Part shown: positions 25,156 to 34,181 of the stretch, in pieces
Position numbering within the stretch: position 1 is the first letter of the stretch
How the letters are laid out: each line of letters opens with the position of its first letter
DNA from: Paraburkholderia flava
Lineage (GTDB): Bacteria > Pseudomonadota > Gammaproteobacteria > Burkholderiales > Burkholderiaceae
NCBI RefSeq assembly: GCF_004359985.1
Contig: NZ_SMRO01000001.1
Span: forward strand, 1,302,001-1,366,000
Length of the DNA: 64,000 nucleotides
Direction: 5' to 3'
Made by a program: the position numbers and the translations under genes
The notes under the pieces: model-generated
The model's input: only the letters and a program-made list of their open reading frames with translations
What the model was told of the DNA's origin: nothing
The model's database searches: none

Positions 25156-26322
25156 ATGAAAAAAATACTCGGCTCGGCACTCTTTCTGATCGTTCTCGTT
25201 GCGGGATGGCTGATCTACCAGGGCGGCCTGCTGCGCAACTTCCAGTCGCCTGCGCAGACCAGCTCCAGCAGCCCGGCGAATTCCAGCAGCGACAACAGCA
25301 GTAGCAACAGCAACAGCACCGCCGCACCGAAGGTCGTGCAGTCCGTCGCGGTCGACGGCTTCGTGCCGGACAAGAACACGCTGAAGTCGATCGTGACGAA
25401 CGGCGTGGTCCGCGTGAGCGTCGAGAATCCGTCGCGGCCGTTCTATTCGGAAGTCGACGGCAAGGCGCAGGGTTTCAACGTCGACTTCGCGAAGCTGCTG
25501 TTCGCGCAGAAGGAATTCACATCCCGCGATCACAGCACGATCAAGGTCGACACCGCGCACGGCGTCGATACGTACCCGGCCGTGCCTGCACAGCTCACGC
25601 AGACCGACAGCCAGGGCAACGCGCTCGTCGACGTCGCAATGGACGGCCTGACCTTCCCCGACGATTCGCCAAAAGGCGTCGTCTACACAGTGCCGTACAT
25701 CGACGACTTCGGCTATTCACTGATCGTGCGCAAGGGTTCGCCGGTCCACTCGGCAGCCGATCTCGGCGGCAAGAAAATCGGCATCCTGCAGGGCGATCCG
25801 GACGTCAAGGCGTTCGTCACGAAGTCGTTCCCCGACAGCCAGATCGTCGAATTGTCGGATGCGAGCATCAACGGCGAGCGTTCGTGGATGGCGCACTTCC
25901 TGAACAACCGGCAGGTCGATGCGATCGTCTACGACTACCCGTTCGGCGTCGCGGAAATCGACGGTACCGACCTCACGTTCGCGGTGACCAAGCTCGACGG
26001 CTCGAACCTCGCGTACAAGATCGGCGTGCGCAAGAGCGACAGCGATCTGCTGGTGTACCTGAATTCGGCGATCGCGAAGGTGCGGCAGTCGCCCGAATAC
26101 CTGGCGCTGCTGCGCAAGTACTTCATCAGCAACCAGATCGCGACGACCGCCGCGAGCGGCAACGAAAAGACCTACGTCGTGAAGGCCGGCGACACGCTGA
26201 ACGTCATCGCTTCGAGCCAGCTGGGCAGCGCGCAGCGTTACGTCGAGATCCAGAAGCGTAACAACCTGCCGAATCCGAATCTGATTCTGGTCGGTCAACG
26301 GCTGGTGATTCCGCACGGTTGA
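25156..26322 (+). CDS. Membrane-anchored family 3 solute-binding protein fused to LysM
   Basis: A 388-residue protein. An uncleaved-looking signal anchor (about 2-24) leads into a Ser/Asn-rich linker (about 33-58). Residues about 70-335 form a family 3 periplasmic-binding domain of the amino-acid type: VRVSVENPSRPFYSEVDGKAQGFNVDFAKLL, GLTFPDDSPKGVVYTVPYIDDFGYSLIVRKG, and LGGKKIGILQGD. The C-terminal LysM module (about 341-388: YVVKAGDTLNVIASSQLG, NLILVGQRLVIP) binds peptidoglycan. No ABC permease or ATPase is nearby, so it looks like a wall-tethered ligand sensor rather than a transporter subunit. It pairs with the coiled-coil protein upstream and ends before a strong terminator. Confidence 0.85.
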   Translation: MKKILGSALFLIVLVAGWLIYQGGLLRNFQSPAQTSSSSPANSSSDNSSSNSNSTAAPKVVQSVAVDGFVPDKNTLKSIVTNGVVRVSVENPSRPFYSEVDGKAQGFNVDFAKLLFAQKEFTSRDHSTIKVDTAHGVDTYPAVPAQLTQTDSQGNALVDVAMDGLTFPDDSPKGVVYTVPYIDDFGYSLIVRKGSPVHSAADLGGKKIGILQGDPDVKAFVTKSFPDSQIVELSDASINGERSWMAHFLNNRQVDAIVYDYPFGVAEIDGTDLTFAVTKLDGSNLAYKIGVRKSDSDLLVYLNSAIAKVRQSPEYLALLRKYFISNQIATTAASGNEKTYVVKAGDTLNVIASSQLGSAQRYVEIQKRNNLPNPNLILVGQRLVIPHG

Positions 26323-26353
26323 GCGGTTCGTCGAGCGCGGGAAACCGCGCGAT

Positions 26354-26398
26354 AAAAAAGCGGCCCCGGCATTGTGCATGCTGGGGCCGCTTCGTTTT
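26354..26398. terminator. Bidirectional terminator after the LysM fusion gene
   Basis: AAGCGGCCCCGGC/GCTGGGGCCGCTT, a 13-bp stem with one mismatch, has AAAAAA on the left and a T-rich flank on the right, serving the convergent genes ending at 26322 and 26428. Confidence 0.9.
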
Positions 26399-26427
26399 AA
26401 TCTCCGTGAAACGGAGAGGCGAGCGCG

Positions 26428-27588
26428 CTAGTTCGCAAACACCGCCGGGTTCTTCGTGCGCAACACGCTGTACGGGATCACCGACCAGTCCGGGTTATCG
26501 CAGTTCTTCTGCGCCCGCGCGAAATACGCGCCGACGTACATTCCACGCGCCGACAGATACCACGCCGGAGCCGACCAGACCTGTGGATCCGAATAGTCGC
26601 AGTCGTTGCTGTCGGCGGGCTTCTGCATTTCGTGCGGATGCAGCCGCTTAAGTATCGCGACGACGTTCGGCCCGAATACCTTGTTCTGATACGTGTACCA
26701 CGCGTCGGTGTTGGGCTTCGGTCGCGGGCCGTTGCCGAACGGCAGCACGTCGTCGATCTGCAGTTCCTTGCCCGTCTTCGCGTCGATCGTCGTGCCGTGG
26801 ATGCCGAAGTCCGGATGCGCCGCGCCCTGGCAGTCCCAGCTACTCGACACGTCATAGCTGACGAAACGCTCGCTCAGGTAGTGCTTGTCGACGGTCATCG
26901 AATCGACGCCGGGCGCGCCGTTGCCGCCGCTGCACGAGAAGTAGTTCGACAGATTGCCGCCGAAATCGCGATCGACGATCCGGTTGATCGCCGTGATAAC
27001 CGGCTGCGGATAGCCGTCGATCACATGGAACATCGACACCTTCGACAGCGGCTCGGTGAGCCACTGGATCGTATACTTGCCGCCCACAGTTTCCTTCTTG
27101 CCCGGCACGAAGCGCAGGCCGTCGAATCTCAGGCGATCGTAATCGTCCCACGACTTGTCCGGGTTCAGCACCGCATCGGGCATCGCGGGCATCGGCACCG
27201 ATCCCGCCGCGACCCGGTGCAGCACGACTGGCAGCGACGTCCCCTTCGCGTTCGTGAACGTGCCGCTGTAGCCGTCGGCGCTTTGCTTCAACGCGAAGCG
27301 GTCGCCTTTGCTGCCGTCGTTGTCGATGTCGCTGGAGGACAGCGTGAGCGCGGAGTCCTTGCGCTCGCCACGCAGATTGATGTCCTGGCGAAAGCGTCGA
27401 TAGAAGTAGGCGCCAGAGACGTCGGCGTCTTCGCTGCCGTCGATTTTCATCACCACCGGATACTGGCCGACGGTGCCCTGCAGCGTCAGCGACGACGTCC
27501 CGGCCGCATGCGACGGCAACGCAACGCACAGACTCGCCAGGGTGGCAAACAGAGAAAGGGAAAACGAAAGCGCGAAACGTGTCTTCAT
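26428..27588 (-). CDS. Secreted protein with C-terminal DUF3298-like domain
   Basis: A 386-residue exported protein. ATG 27588 (MKTRFALSFSLSLFATLASLCVALPSHAAG) gives a standard signal peptide; the frame upstream lacks one. The N-terminal part (about 30-150) is a beta-rich domain starting LTLQGTVGQYPVVMKIDGSEDADVSGAYFYRRF. The C-terminal half carries SERFVSYDVSSSWDCQGAAHPD, GKELQIDDVLP and CDNPDWSVIPYSVLR, reminiscent of DUF3298/RsiV-like domains found in periplasmic proteins. It has paired cysteines that may form disulfides. Function is unknown. The POT gene stops 42 bases upstream of its start on the same strand, so co-transcription is possible. Confidence 0.72.
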   Translation of the reverse strand: MKTRFALSFSLSLFATLASLCVALPSHAAGTSSLTLQGTVGQYPVVMKIDGSEDADVSGAYFYRRFRQDINLRGERKDSALTLSSSDIDNDGSKGDRFALKQSADGYSGTFTNAKGTSLPVVLHRVAAGSVPMPAMPDAVLNPDKSWDDYDRLRFDGLRFVPGKKETVGGKYTIQWLTEPLSKVSMFHVIDGYPQPVITAINRIVDRDFGGNLSNYFSCSGGNGAPGVDSMTVDKHYLSERFVSYDVSSSWDCQGAAHPDFGIHGTTIDAKTGKELQIDDVLPFGNGPRPKPNTDAWYTYQNKVFGPNVVAILKRLHPHEMQKPADSNDCDYSDPQVWSAPAWYLSARGMYVGAYFARAQKNCDNPDWSVIPYSVLRTKNPAVFAN

Positions 27589-27629
27589 GACGGCGGACCA
27601 CGACAAGTCGATGGTCCGCCAGCTTACTG

Positions 27630-29186
27630 TCATTCAGTGGCTGCGGCCAGCGTCCCGGACGTATCCAGCGTGTGCTGTTCGCTCGTACGCATCTGATCAC
27701 GGCTTTCGGCCCGCGCCTCTTCTGTGCAACGCTCATGCTCGCGCGACAGCCGGCGCATCAGCGGCAGCAACAGCACGGCAATCAGTGCACCCAGCGCCGC
27801 GAGCCAGCCGAGCCCGGCGAAAAGCTTCGTGTACAGCGTCAGCGATTGCAGCGGATCGAGATCGCCGGACGGCATCTGCGCAAAGTTCGCGACGACGCTG
27901 CCCAGGTACTGCGACACGCCCGTCGCGACGAAGTAGGCGCCCATCATGAAGCCGCTCATCCGCACCGGCACGTAGCGCGCGATCATCGCAAGACCGAGGC
28001 CGCTGACGAGCAGCTCGCCGAGCGAATACAGTCCGTAGCCGCCGACCATGAACCACGACGACACGCGTCCATCGACTGCATAACGGCCGCTCAGCGCGTA
28101 GACAAAGAAGCCCGCCGACACCACCGCGAAACCGAGCGCGTATTTCACCGCGACCGAAACGTCGTTACCGCGCTTCGCGAGCCGCGTATACAACAACGCG
28201 AGCAGCGGGCTCAACACCATGATCCAGATCGGATTCAGCGCCTGGAACTGTCCGGCGCTCCACGAGAATAGCGACGTGCCGAACACCGAGAAATGCGGAT
28301 CGACGTTACGCAGCGCGAACAGCGTCAGCGACGTCGACATCTGCTGGTAGAACACGAAGAACAGGATCACCTGCAGCGTGAGGATCAGCGCGGCGACGAG
28401 GCCCGCGCGCTCCGAACGTTCGCAGCGGGTCAGCATGTAGCCGAAGATCGCGAGGATCGCGACGCCGGCCAGGTACACGCAGGCGACGGCGATCGCCTTG
28501 TGCTGCAGCACGTAAGTCGTCGCGACGGCGAGCACGACCCCGCCTGCGGCAACTGCACCGAGCCGCTTCCAGCGCACCGGTTCGGCGTCGGGTTCCGAGC
28601 CGATGTGCGCGAGCGAGCGATGCAGCAGCAGGACATTCAGCACGCCGAGCAACATGCCCGCGCAGCACACGCCGAACGCCGCGTGCCATCCCCAGTGATC
28701 CTTGATCCACGGTGTCGCAAGCATCGACAGCGTCGAGCCGATGTTGACGGCCATGTAGTAGATCGTGAACGCGCTGTCGATGCGTGCGTCGTCGCCGTCA
28801 TAGATGCGCCGCACGAGGTTCGCCGCGTTCGCCTTGAAGAGACCGTTGCCGACGATGATCACGCCGAGCGACGCATACATATGACCGAGACGATCGGTCG
28901 GCATCGCAAGCATCAGATAGCCGGCCGCGAGCACGATCGCGCCGCAGATCATCGTGCGGCGCGTACCGAGAATCCGGTCGCCGATCCAGCCGCCCATCGA
29001 AGGCGCCGCATAGACGAGCGCCGCGAACGCGCCCCACGTCAGGTTCGCCTGACTGTCGGAGAAGCCGAGCCGGTTGACCATGAACAGCACGAGCAGCGCC
29101 GCCATGCCGTAATAACCGAAACGCTCCCACATTTCGATCAGGAAGACCGTCGAGAACGATCGGGTCTGGGAGACGGGAGATTTCAT
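27630..29186 (-). CDS. POT-family proton-coupled oligopeptide transporter
   Basis: A 518-residue inner-membrane transporter of the proton-dependent oligopeptide (POT/DtpT) family. ATG 29186 (MKSPVSQTRSFSTVFLIEMWERFGYYGM) gives the canonical N-terminus with the ExxERFxYY motif of helix 1; the upstream basic frame is rejected. Other signatures are GGWIGDRILGTRR after helix 2 and GNGLFKANAANLVRRIYDGDDARIDSAFTIYYMAVNIGS. Twelve to fourteen helices are predicted. It imports di- and tripeptides with protons. It is divergent from an XRE-cupin regulator and the OppABCDF operon, which together form a peptide-uptake region. Confidence 0.92.
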   Translation of the reverse strand: MKSPVSQTRSFSTVFLIEMWERFGYYGMAALLVLFMVNRLGFSDSQANLTWGAFAALVYAAPSMGGWIGDRILGTRRTMICGAIVLAAGYLMLAMPTDRLGHMYASLGVIIVGNGLFKANAANLVRRIYDGDDARIDSAFTIYYMAVNIGSTLSMLATPWIKDHWGWHAAFGVCCAGMLLGVLNVLLLHRSLAHIGSEPDAEPVRWKRLGAVAAGGVVLAVATTYVLQHKAIAVACVYLAGVAILAIFGYMLTRCERSERAGLVAALILTLQVILFFVFYQQMSTSLTLFALRNVDPHFSVFGTSLFSWSAGQFQALNPIWIMVLSPLLALLYTRLAKRGNDVSVAVKYALGFAVVSAGFFVYALSGRYAVDGRVSSWFMVGGYGLYSLGELLVSGLGLAMIARYVPVRMSGFMMGAYFVATGVSQYLGSVVANFAQMPSGDLDPLQSLTLYTKLFAGLGWLAALGALIAVLLLPLMRRLSREHERCTEEARAESRDQMRTSEQHTLDTSGTLAAATE

Positions 29187-29953
29187 CGTCGTATACCTCA
29201 AGTGCATGTGTAGATAGCGGCGTGCGCAGTGGCGCACGCGCATCCGGACATCGAAACGCTGGAACAGGAAGAAGAGAAAGCGCAACGCTGCGCCGCGAGC
29301 CAGCGAGGTTCCCGCTGCTGTCGCAGGAACCGGCTCGACGATACGATCGCGTGACGGGCCAGCCGTGAGCGCGCGAGACGCGAAACCGCCCGGCGGGCAA
29401 TCTCGCGAAGAGGGACGCTGCGTGATGCCGCGTCGAAATCGAAGGTGTCGTTCATCTGGTTCGGAAACTGGCGATCCGGGTAGGACCGACCAGTCGAATA
29501 GCCGCGGCAGGATCGCTGCACTGCGTGGATTTGCGCAAGCAGACCGAAAGATTCGACGGTCCGCAAGCGGTGGCGATTCTGCGGATCGACGGCTCGCGCG
29601 TCACTCCGGGTATCCACTGAGATCGAAACGCATATCCACGCCCGGCATGATTTTCGGCTCATCGACACGCCGCGGAAGCGCGTCCTGTGTGCGCCAGGCG
29701 TTATGCGGATCGGTTCGAATCACTTACTCTCCGGGTATTACTTCGCATCCGATGGGAAAAACACCGCCAATTTCGCAAGTTTTCATGCATTTGGCGGTTG
29801 GACGGGAGGGTTCTGGCAACATAGAGTGTGGTCTCGAAAAGAAACGGGAAGCCGGGTCGTCGGCGTGCAACTACGGATCGCGAACGACCGGAAGGCTATC
29901 AAACAAGATTTACTTATATCAAACAAATTTTGACGGGGTGATTTCGTCCTGAT
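29187..29953. promoter_or_regulatory. 767-base divergent region with inverted and direct repeats
   Basis: No convincing gene is present. The part from 29600 to 29953 is relatively AT-rich. It contains ACCGCCAA (29763-29770) and TTGGCGGT (29791-29798), an 8-bp inverted repeat 20 bases apart. TATCAAACAA occurs twice with exact 20-base spacing (29897 and 29917), just upstream of the XRE-cupin start. TTGACG (29930) and TATGGT (29953) are 17 bases apart and could be a promoter overlapping that start codon. Confidence 0.45.
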
Positions 29954-30526
29954 ATGGTCTCGACACTCGAAAAAAAGGATCCCGCTCTTGTGCTGGGCAG
30001 CAAGATTCGCGCACTAAGGCATCGACTGAAGCGCACGCTCGACGACACGGCGAGCGCGGCGGGCATCTCGAAGCCGTTCCTGTCGCAAGTCGAACGCGGC
30101 CTTGCGTCGCCCTCCATCACGTCGCTGGCGGGCATCGCGCACGCGCTCGGCGTGACCGTGCAGTATTTCGTCGATACGCCGAGCGAGGAGCGCTCGGTCT
30201 GTCGCGGCGATCAGTTGAAGTTTTTCGGGTTTGCGGATTCCGCGAACCTGTTTGCCCGGATGACCAATCTTTCCGGAGGCCGCCAGCTGGAGGCGATCCT
30301 CGTGAAGATGCCGCCGGGCCAGAAGCGGTCGGAAGTCACGACGCATGCGGGCGAAGAGTTTCTCTACGTGATCGCAGGCGAAGTGTCGCTGACGCTGGAA
30401 GGCAAGACGTTCGTGCTGCACGCCGGAGACAGCGCGCACTACGAATCGACGGTGCCGCATAGCTGGGCCAATACGGCCCGTGTGGAATCGGTTGTCGTCT
30501 GGGTAGGTACACCGAGACTGTTTTAG
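29954..30526 (+). CDS. XRE-family regulator with cupin domain
   Basis: A 190-residue regulator. The helix-turn-helix is at about 15-70 (LGSKIRALRHRLKRTLDDTASAAGISKPFLSQVERG) and the C-terminal cupin_2 domain at about 110-185 (GEEFLYVIAGEVSLTLEGKTFVLHAGDSAHYESTVPHSW), with the His and Glu positions of a ligand- or metal-binding cupin. ATG 29954 lacks a good ribosome site; GTG 29990, 12 codons later, is preceded by AAGGA and also leaves the HTH intact. It sits between the POT permease and the Opp operon and probably regulates one or both, perhaps by sensing an amino acid or peptide. Two 20-base direct repeats directly upstream suggest autoregulation. Confidence 0.88.
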   Translation: MVSTLEKKDPALVLGSKIRALRHRLKRTLDDTASAAGISKPFLSQVERGLASPSITSLAGIAHALGVTVQYFVDTPSEERSVCRGDQLKFFGFADSANLFARMTNLSGGRQLEAILVKMPPGQKRSEVTTHAGEEFLYVIAGEVSLTLEGKTFVLHAGDSAHYESTVPHSWANTARVESVVVWVGTPRLF

Positions 30527-30699
30527 GTCGCAGGCGTTCGGATCGTTCACATGCATCGAACGGAATGCCTGCGTTACGATTTGTAAGGATTCCTGCATGC
30601 TGGACAGACAACAGGGGCCACCCCGGCCCCGCAGCAGATAACCGGGCGCGCGTGCCGCGCACCGGTAGTCCTTTCCACACTTCCTCTGCGATCTCACTC

Positions 30700-32316
30700 A
30701 TGAAAAAAACGTCCGCCTTCGCGACGGCGCTGACCGCGCTCGTCCTTGCCCTATCCGCTCCCGCCGGCGCTGTCACGGTACCGTCCGGCGTCACGCTCGC
30801 CGCGAGCCAGGAAATCACGCGCCAGGTGCGCGGCGAAGTCGAATCGCTCGACCCCGCACACATTGAATCGTGGAACGGCAACACCGTCGGCCTCGATCTG
30901 TTCGAGGGATTGACGCGCATCGACGCGAGCGGCGCGGTGGTACCGGGTGTGGCGCAGTCGTGGACGCGGACCGGACCGGACACATGGGTATTCAAGCTGC
31001 GTCACGACGCGAAGTGGAGCAACGGCCAGCCGGTCACCGCAGCGGACTTCGTGTATGCGTGGCAGCGTGTCGTCGATCCGAAAACCGGTTCGAAGTACAC
31101 GATCCTCGTCGAGTTCGTGAAGAACGCGAAGGAGATCATCGCGGGCAAGATGCAACCGTCGAGCCTTGCCGTGCGAGCGAGCGATCCCTACACGCTCGAA
31201 GTCACCACCGATGTTCCCGCCGCATTCTTCCCCGAGCTCGCGGCAATGGGGCCGATGGCTCCGGTCGATCGCGCGACGGTGACGAAATTCGGCGACGCCT
31301 GGACCCGGCCGGGCAACATGGTCAGCAACGGCCCCTATACGCTGACCGACTGGCAGCCGAACAACCGCATCGTGATGACGAAGGACAGCCACTACTGGAA
31401 TGCGCCGAAGGTGGTGATCTCGAAGGTGACGTACCTGCCGATCGAAGACAACGAAACCGCGATGCGCATGTACCAGGCAGGCCAGTTCGATTACACCTAC
31501 TCGATTCCGTCGGGTATCTATGCACAGGTCTCGAAGCAGTTCGGTAGCGAACTGCGTACTGGCCTGCAGATCGCCACCTACTACTACAGTCTCGACAACA
31601 ACGACCCCGCCTTCAAGGACAAGCGCGTGCGCGAGGCGCTGTCGATGGTGGTGGATCGCGACCTGCTCACCTCGAAGCTCACGCAGGCCGGCGAACAGCC
31701 GATGTACGGCCTGATCGTGAAAGGCACCAAGGGTGCAGGCGTGTTTACGCCCGACTGGGCGTCGTGGCCGATGGCCAAACGCGTCGACTACGCGCGCAAC
31801 CTGCTGAAGCAGGCCGGCTACTCGGACGCGAAGCCGCTCACCTTCACGCTCACGTACGACACCAACGACCTGCATAAAAAGGTGGCGCTCTTCGTCACGT
31901 CCGAATGGCGGACCAAGCTCGGCGTCACCGCGAAGCTCGATAACGTCGAATACAAGGTGCTGCTCAAGCAGCGTCATGACGGCAAGGTGCAGGCATCGCG
32001 CGACGGCTGGTTCGTCGACTACAACGACGCGATGTCCTATTTCGATCTGATCCGCTGCGGCAGCGTGCAAAACGACCAGCACTATTGCAACCCGAAGGTC
32101 GACGCGCTGATCGCGCAGGCCAACCAGCAGCTCGACGACGCGAAACGCACCGCACTGCTCACGCAGGCACACGACCTCGCGATGAACGACTACCCGATCA
32201 TTCCGCTGTTCCAGTATTCGGCGGACCGGCTCGTGAAGTCGTATGTGGGCGGCTACCAGTCGACCAACTACATCGACATGCGCGCGTCGCAGGACCTGTA
32301 CCTGCTCAAGCACTGA
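30700..32316 (+). CDS. oppA: Oligopeptide ABC transporter substrate-binding protein
   Basis: A 538-residue family 5 periplasmic binding protein. ATG 30700 starts MKKTSAFATALTALVLALSAPAGA, a signal peptide cleaved near AGA-VTVP. The body matches OppA/MppA: ITRQVRGEVESLDPAHIESWNGNTVGLDLFEGL, KPLTFTLTYDTNDLHKKVALFVTSEW and a late RLVKSYVGGY segment. It captures oligopeptides in the periplasm for the permease genes that follow after 18 bases. The residue that sets charge preference at the peptide C-terminus cannot be fixed by eye, so it could also be a murein-tripeptide binder. It heads the oppABCDF operon. Confidence 0.92.
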   Translation: MKKTSAFATALTALVLALSAPAGAVTVPSGVTLAASQEITRQVRGEVESLDPAHIESWNGNTVGLDLFEGLTRIDASGAVVPGVAQSWTRTGPDTWVFKLRHDAKWSNGQPVTAADFVYAWQRVVDPKTGSKYTILVEFVKNAKEIIAGKMQPSSLAVRASDPYTLEVTTDVPAAFFPELAAMGPMAPVDRATVTKFGDAWTRPGNMVSNGPYTLTDWQPNNRIVMTKDSHYWNAPKVVISKVTYLPIEDNETAMRMYQAGQFDYTYSIPSGIYAQVSKQFGSELRTGLQIATYYYSLDNNDPAFKDKRVREALSMVVDRDLLTSKLTQAGEQPMYGLIVKGTKGAGVFTPDWASWPMAKRVDYARNLLKQAGYSDAKPLTFTLTYDTNDLHKKVALFVTSEWRTKLGVTAKLDNVEYKVLLKQRHDGKVQASRDGWFVDYNDAMSYFDLIRCGSVQNDQHYCNPKVDALIAQANQQLDDAKRTALLTQAHDLAMNDYPIIPLFQYSADRLVKSYVGGYQSTNYIDMRASQDLYLLKH

Positions 32317-32334
32317 GCTGAGGAGTCCCCCGTC

Positions 32335-33273
32335 ATGCTGGCGTACACCTTGAGGCGCACGCTGTGGGCGATCCCGACGATCCTCGCCGTGATCACCGCG
32401 TGCTACCTGCTGCTACATCTGACTCCGGGCGGCCCGTTCGACACCGACAAGCATCTGTCGGCCGCCGTGATGGCCAACCTGAACGCGAAGTACCACCTCG
32501 ATCTGCCGCTGTGGCGCCAGTATCTGTTCTATCTGAACTCGCTGCTGCACGGCGATCTCGGGCCGTCGTTCCGCTACGTCGACTGGTCGGTCAACGACCT
32601 GGTGTTGCGCGCGTTGCCGGTGAGCCTCGGCGTGGGCGGCGTGTCGGTGCCGATCGCGTTCGTGATCGGCGTGCTGCTCGGCACGATTGCGGCCGTCCGG
32701 CGCGACAGCGTGATCGACTACGGCGTGATGGTGCTCGGCAATATCGGTAACGTGATCCCGCCGTTCGTGCTCGGCCCGGTACTCGTATGGGTCTTCGCGA
32801 TCCTGCTGAAGGGGTCGGCAGGTCACGGCCTGTTGCCTGCCGGCGGCTGGGGCAACGGCGAATGGCACTACCGCGTGCTGCCGATCGTGCTGCTCGTCTT
32901 CATCAACGTCGCGGCGATCGCGCGGGTCATGCGCGGCAGCCTGATCGAAGTGCTGTCGGGCAACTTCATCCGCACGGCGCGTGCGAAAGGTCTGCCGATG
33001 CGCATCATCATCCTGCGTCACGCGATGAAGCCCGCCTTGATGCCGGTCGTCTCGCTGATGGGTTCGGTATGCATCTCGTCGATCACCGCCGCGGTCGTCA
33101 CCGAGTCGGTGTTCGCGCTGCCGGGGCTCGGGCAACTCGTCGTGAACGGCGCAATCAACCGCGACTACACGCTGGTGCTCGGTCTCGTCGTGCTCACCAC
33201 CGTCGTCGCGATCCTGTTCAACCTGCTGGTCGACCTCGCGTATGCGTGGCTCGATCCGCGCATCCGGTACTGA
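32335..33273 (+). CDS. oppB: Oligopeptide ABC transporter permease OppB
   Basis: A 312-residue permease, the normal length for OppB. It begins MLAYTLRRTLWAIPTILAVI, the typical first helix. The binding-protein-dependent transport motif is present (IRTARAKGLPMRIIILRHAMKPALMPVVSLMG, about 217-248), which contacts the ATPase, and the final segment LVVLTTVVAILFNLLVDLAYAWLDPRIRY is diagnostic. Six helices are expected. GAGGAG precedes the start; it is followed after 4 bases by oppC. Confidence 0.93.
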   Translation: MLAYTLRRTLWAIPTILAVITACYLLLHLTPGGPFDTDKHLSAAVMANLNAKYHLDLPLWRQYLFYLNSLLHGDLGPSFRYVDWSVNDLVLRALPVSLGVGGVSVPIAFVIGVLLGTIAAVRRDSVIDYGVMVLGNIGNVIPPFVLGPVLVWVFAILLKGSAGHGLLPAGGWGNGEWHYRVLPIVLLVFINVAAIARVMRGSLIEVLSGNFIRTARAKGLPMRIIILRHAMKPALMPVVSLMGSVCISSITAAVVTESVFALPGLGQLVVNGAINRDYTLVLGLVVLTTVVAILFNLLVDLAYAWLDPRIRY

Positions 33274-33277
33274 TCTC

Positions 33278-34180
33278 ATGAGCCGTCTCTCTCCTGCTCT
33301 CGACGCGCCGCCGGACGCCGTCGCACCGTCGCACTCGCGCAGTCCGCTCGCCACCGCCTGCTTACGCTTCGTGCGCAACCGCGCGGGGATGGTCGGTCTC
33401 GTGATCCTGCTGCTGATCGCGATCGCGTGCGTCGCCGGTCCGTGGCTGCTGCCCAACGATCCGATCAACAGCGACTGGTCCGCGATCAGCCTGCCGCCCA
33501 CGTGGGCGAACGCACACTGGTTCGGCACCGACGAACTCGGCCGCGATCTGCTGGTGCGTACGCTGGTCGGCGGGCGCGTGTCGCTCGAAGTCGGCCTGCT
33601 CGGCACGCTGGTCTCGGGACTGTTCGGCGTCGCATGGGGTGCGACCGCCGGCTATCTCGGCGGCCGCGTCGACACCGCGATGATGCGCGTGGTCGACATG
33701 ATGTACGCGATCCCCTACATGCTGATCGCGATCCTGATGATGACGCTGTTCGGCCGCGCGTTCTATCTCGTCGTGCTGACCATCAGCGCGTTCTCGTGGC
33801 TCGACATGGCGCGCGTCGTGCGCGGCCAGACGCTGTCGCTGCGCTCGCGCGAATTCGTCGATGCGGCACGGGCGATCGGCGTCGGCTCGCGGCCGATCAT
33901 CGCGCGTCACATCGTGCCGAACCTGATCGGCGTGGTGGTCGTCTATGCGACGGTGACCGTGCCGAACATCGTGCTCACCGAATCTGTGCTGTCGTTCCTC
34001 GGCCTCGGCGTGCAGGAACCGATGACGAGCTGGGGCGTGCTGATCCAGGACGGCGCGCAGAAGCTCGAATCGATGCCGTGGCTACTACTGGCTCCCGCGC
34101 TGATGCTGTGCGCGACGCTGTACAGCGTGAACTTCGTCGGCGACGGTCTGCGCGACGCACTCGATCCGAAGGACCGCTGA
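33278..34180 (+). CDS. oppC: Oligopeptide ABC transporter permease OppC
   Basis: A 300-residue permease. ATG 33278 (MSRLSPALDAPPDAVAPSHS) follows the oppB stop by 4 bases and is preferred to the frame extending into oppB. It has the OppC N-terminal cytoplasmic segment and first helix (FVRNRAGMVGLVILLLIAI), the periplasmic HWFGTDELGRDLLVRTLVG signature and the ATPase-contact loop EFVDAARAIGVGSRPIIARH. It ends VGDGLRDALDPKD, as usual. It pairs with OppB to form the channel. Confidence 0.93.
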   Translation: MSRLSPALDAPPDAVAPSHSRSPLATACLRFVRNRAGMVGLVILLLIAIACVAGPWLLPNDPINSDWSAISLPPTWANAHWFGTDELGRDLLVRTLVGGRVSLEVGLLGTLVSGLFGVAWGATAGYLGGRVDTAMMRVVDMMYAIPYMLIAILMMTLFGRAFYLVVLTISAFSWLDMARVVRGQTLSLRSREFVDAARAIGVGSRPIIARHIVPNLIGVVVVYATVTVPNIVLTESVLSFLGLGVQEPMTSWGVLIQDGAQKLESMPWLLLAPALMLCATLYSVNFVGDGLRDALDPKDR

Positions 34181-34181
34181 C

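Noticed and set aside
29365..29952. 195-codon frame between the POT and XRE-cupin genes
   Set aside because: Arg/Ser/Gly-rich without a ribosome site or family features; a shorter overlapping frame (29703-29933) competes and is no better. The region is better explained as divergent regulatory DNA.
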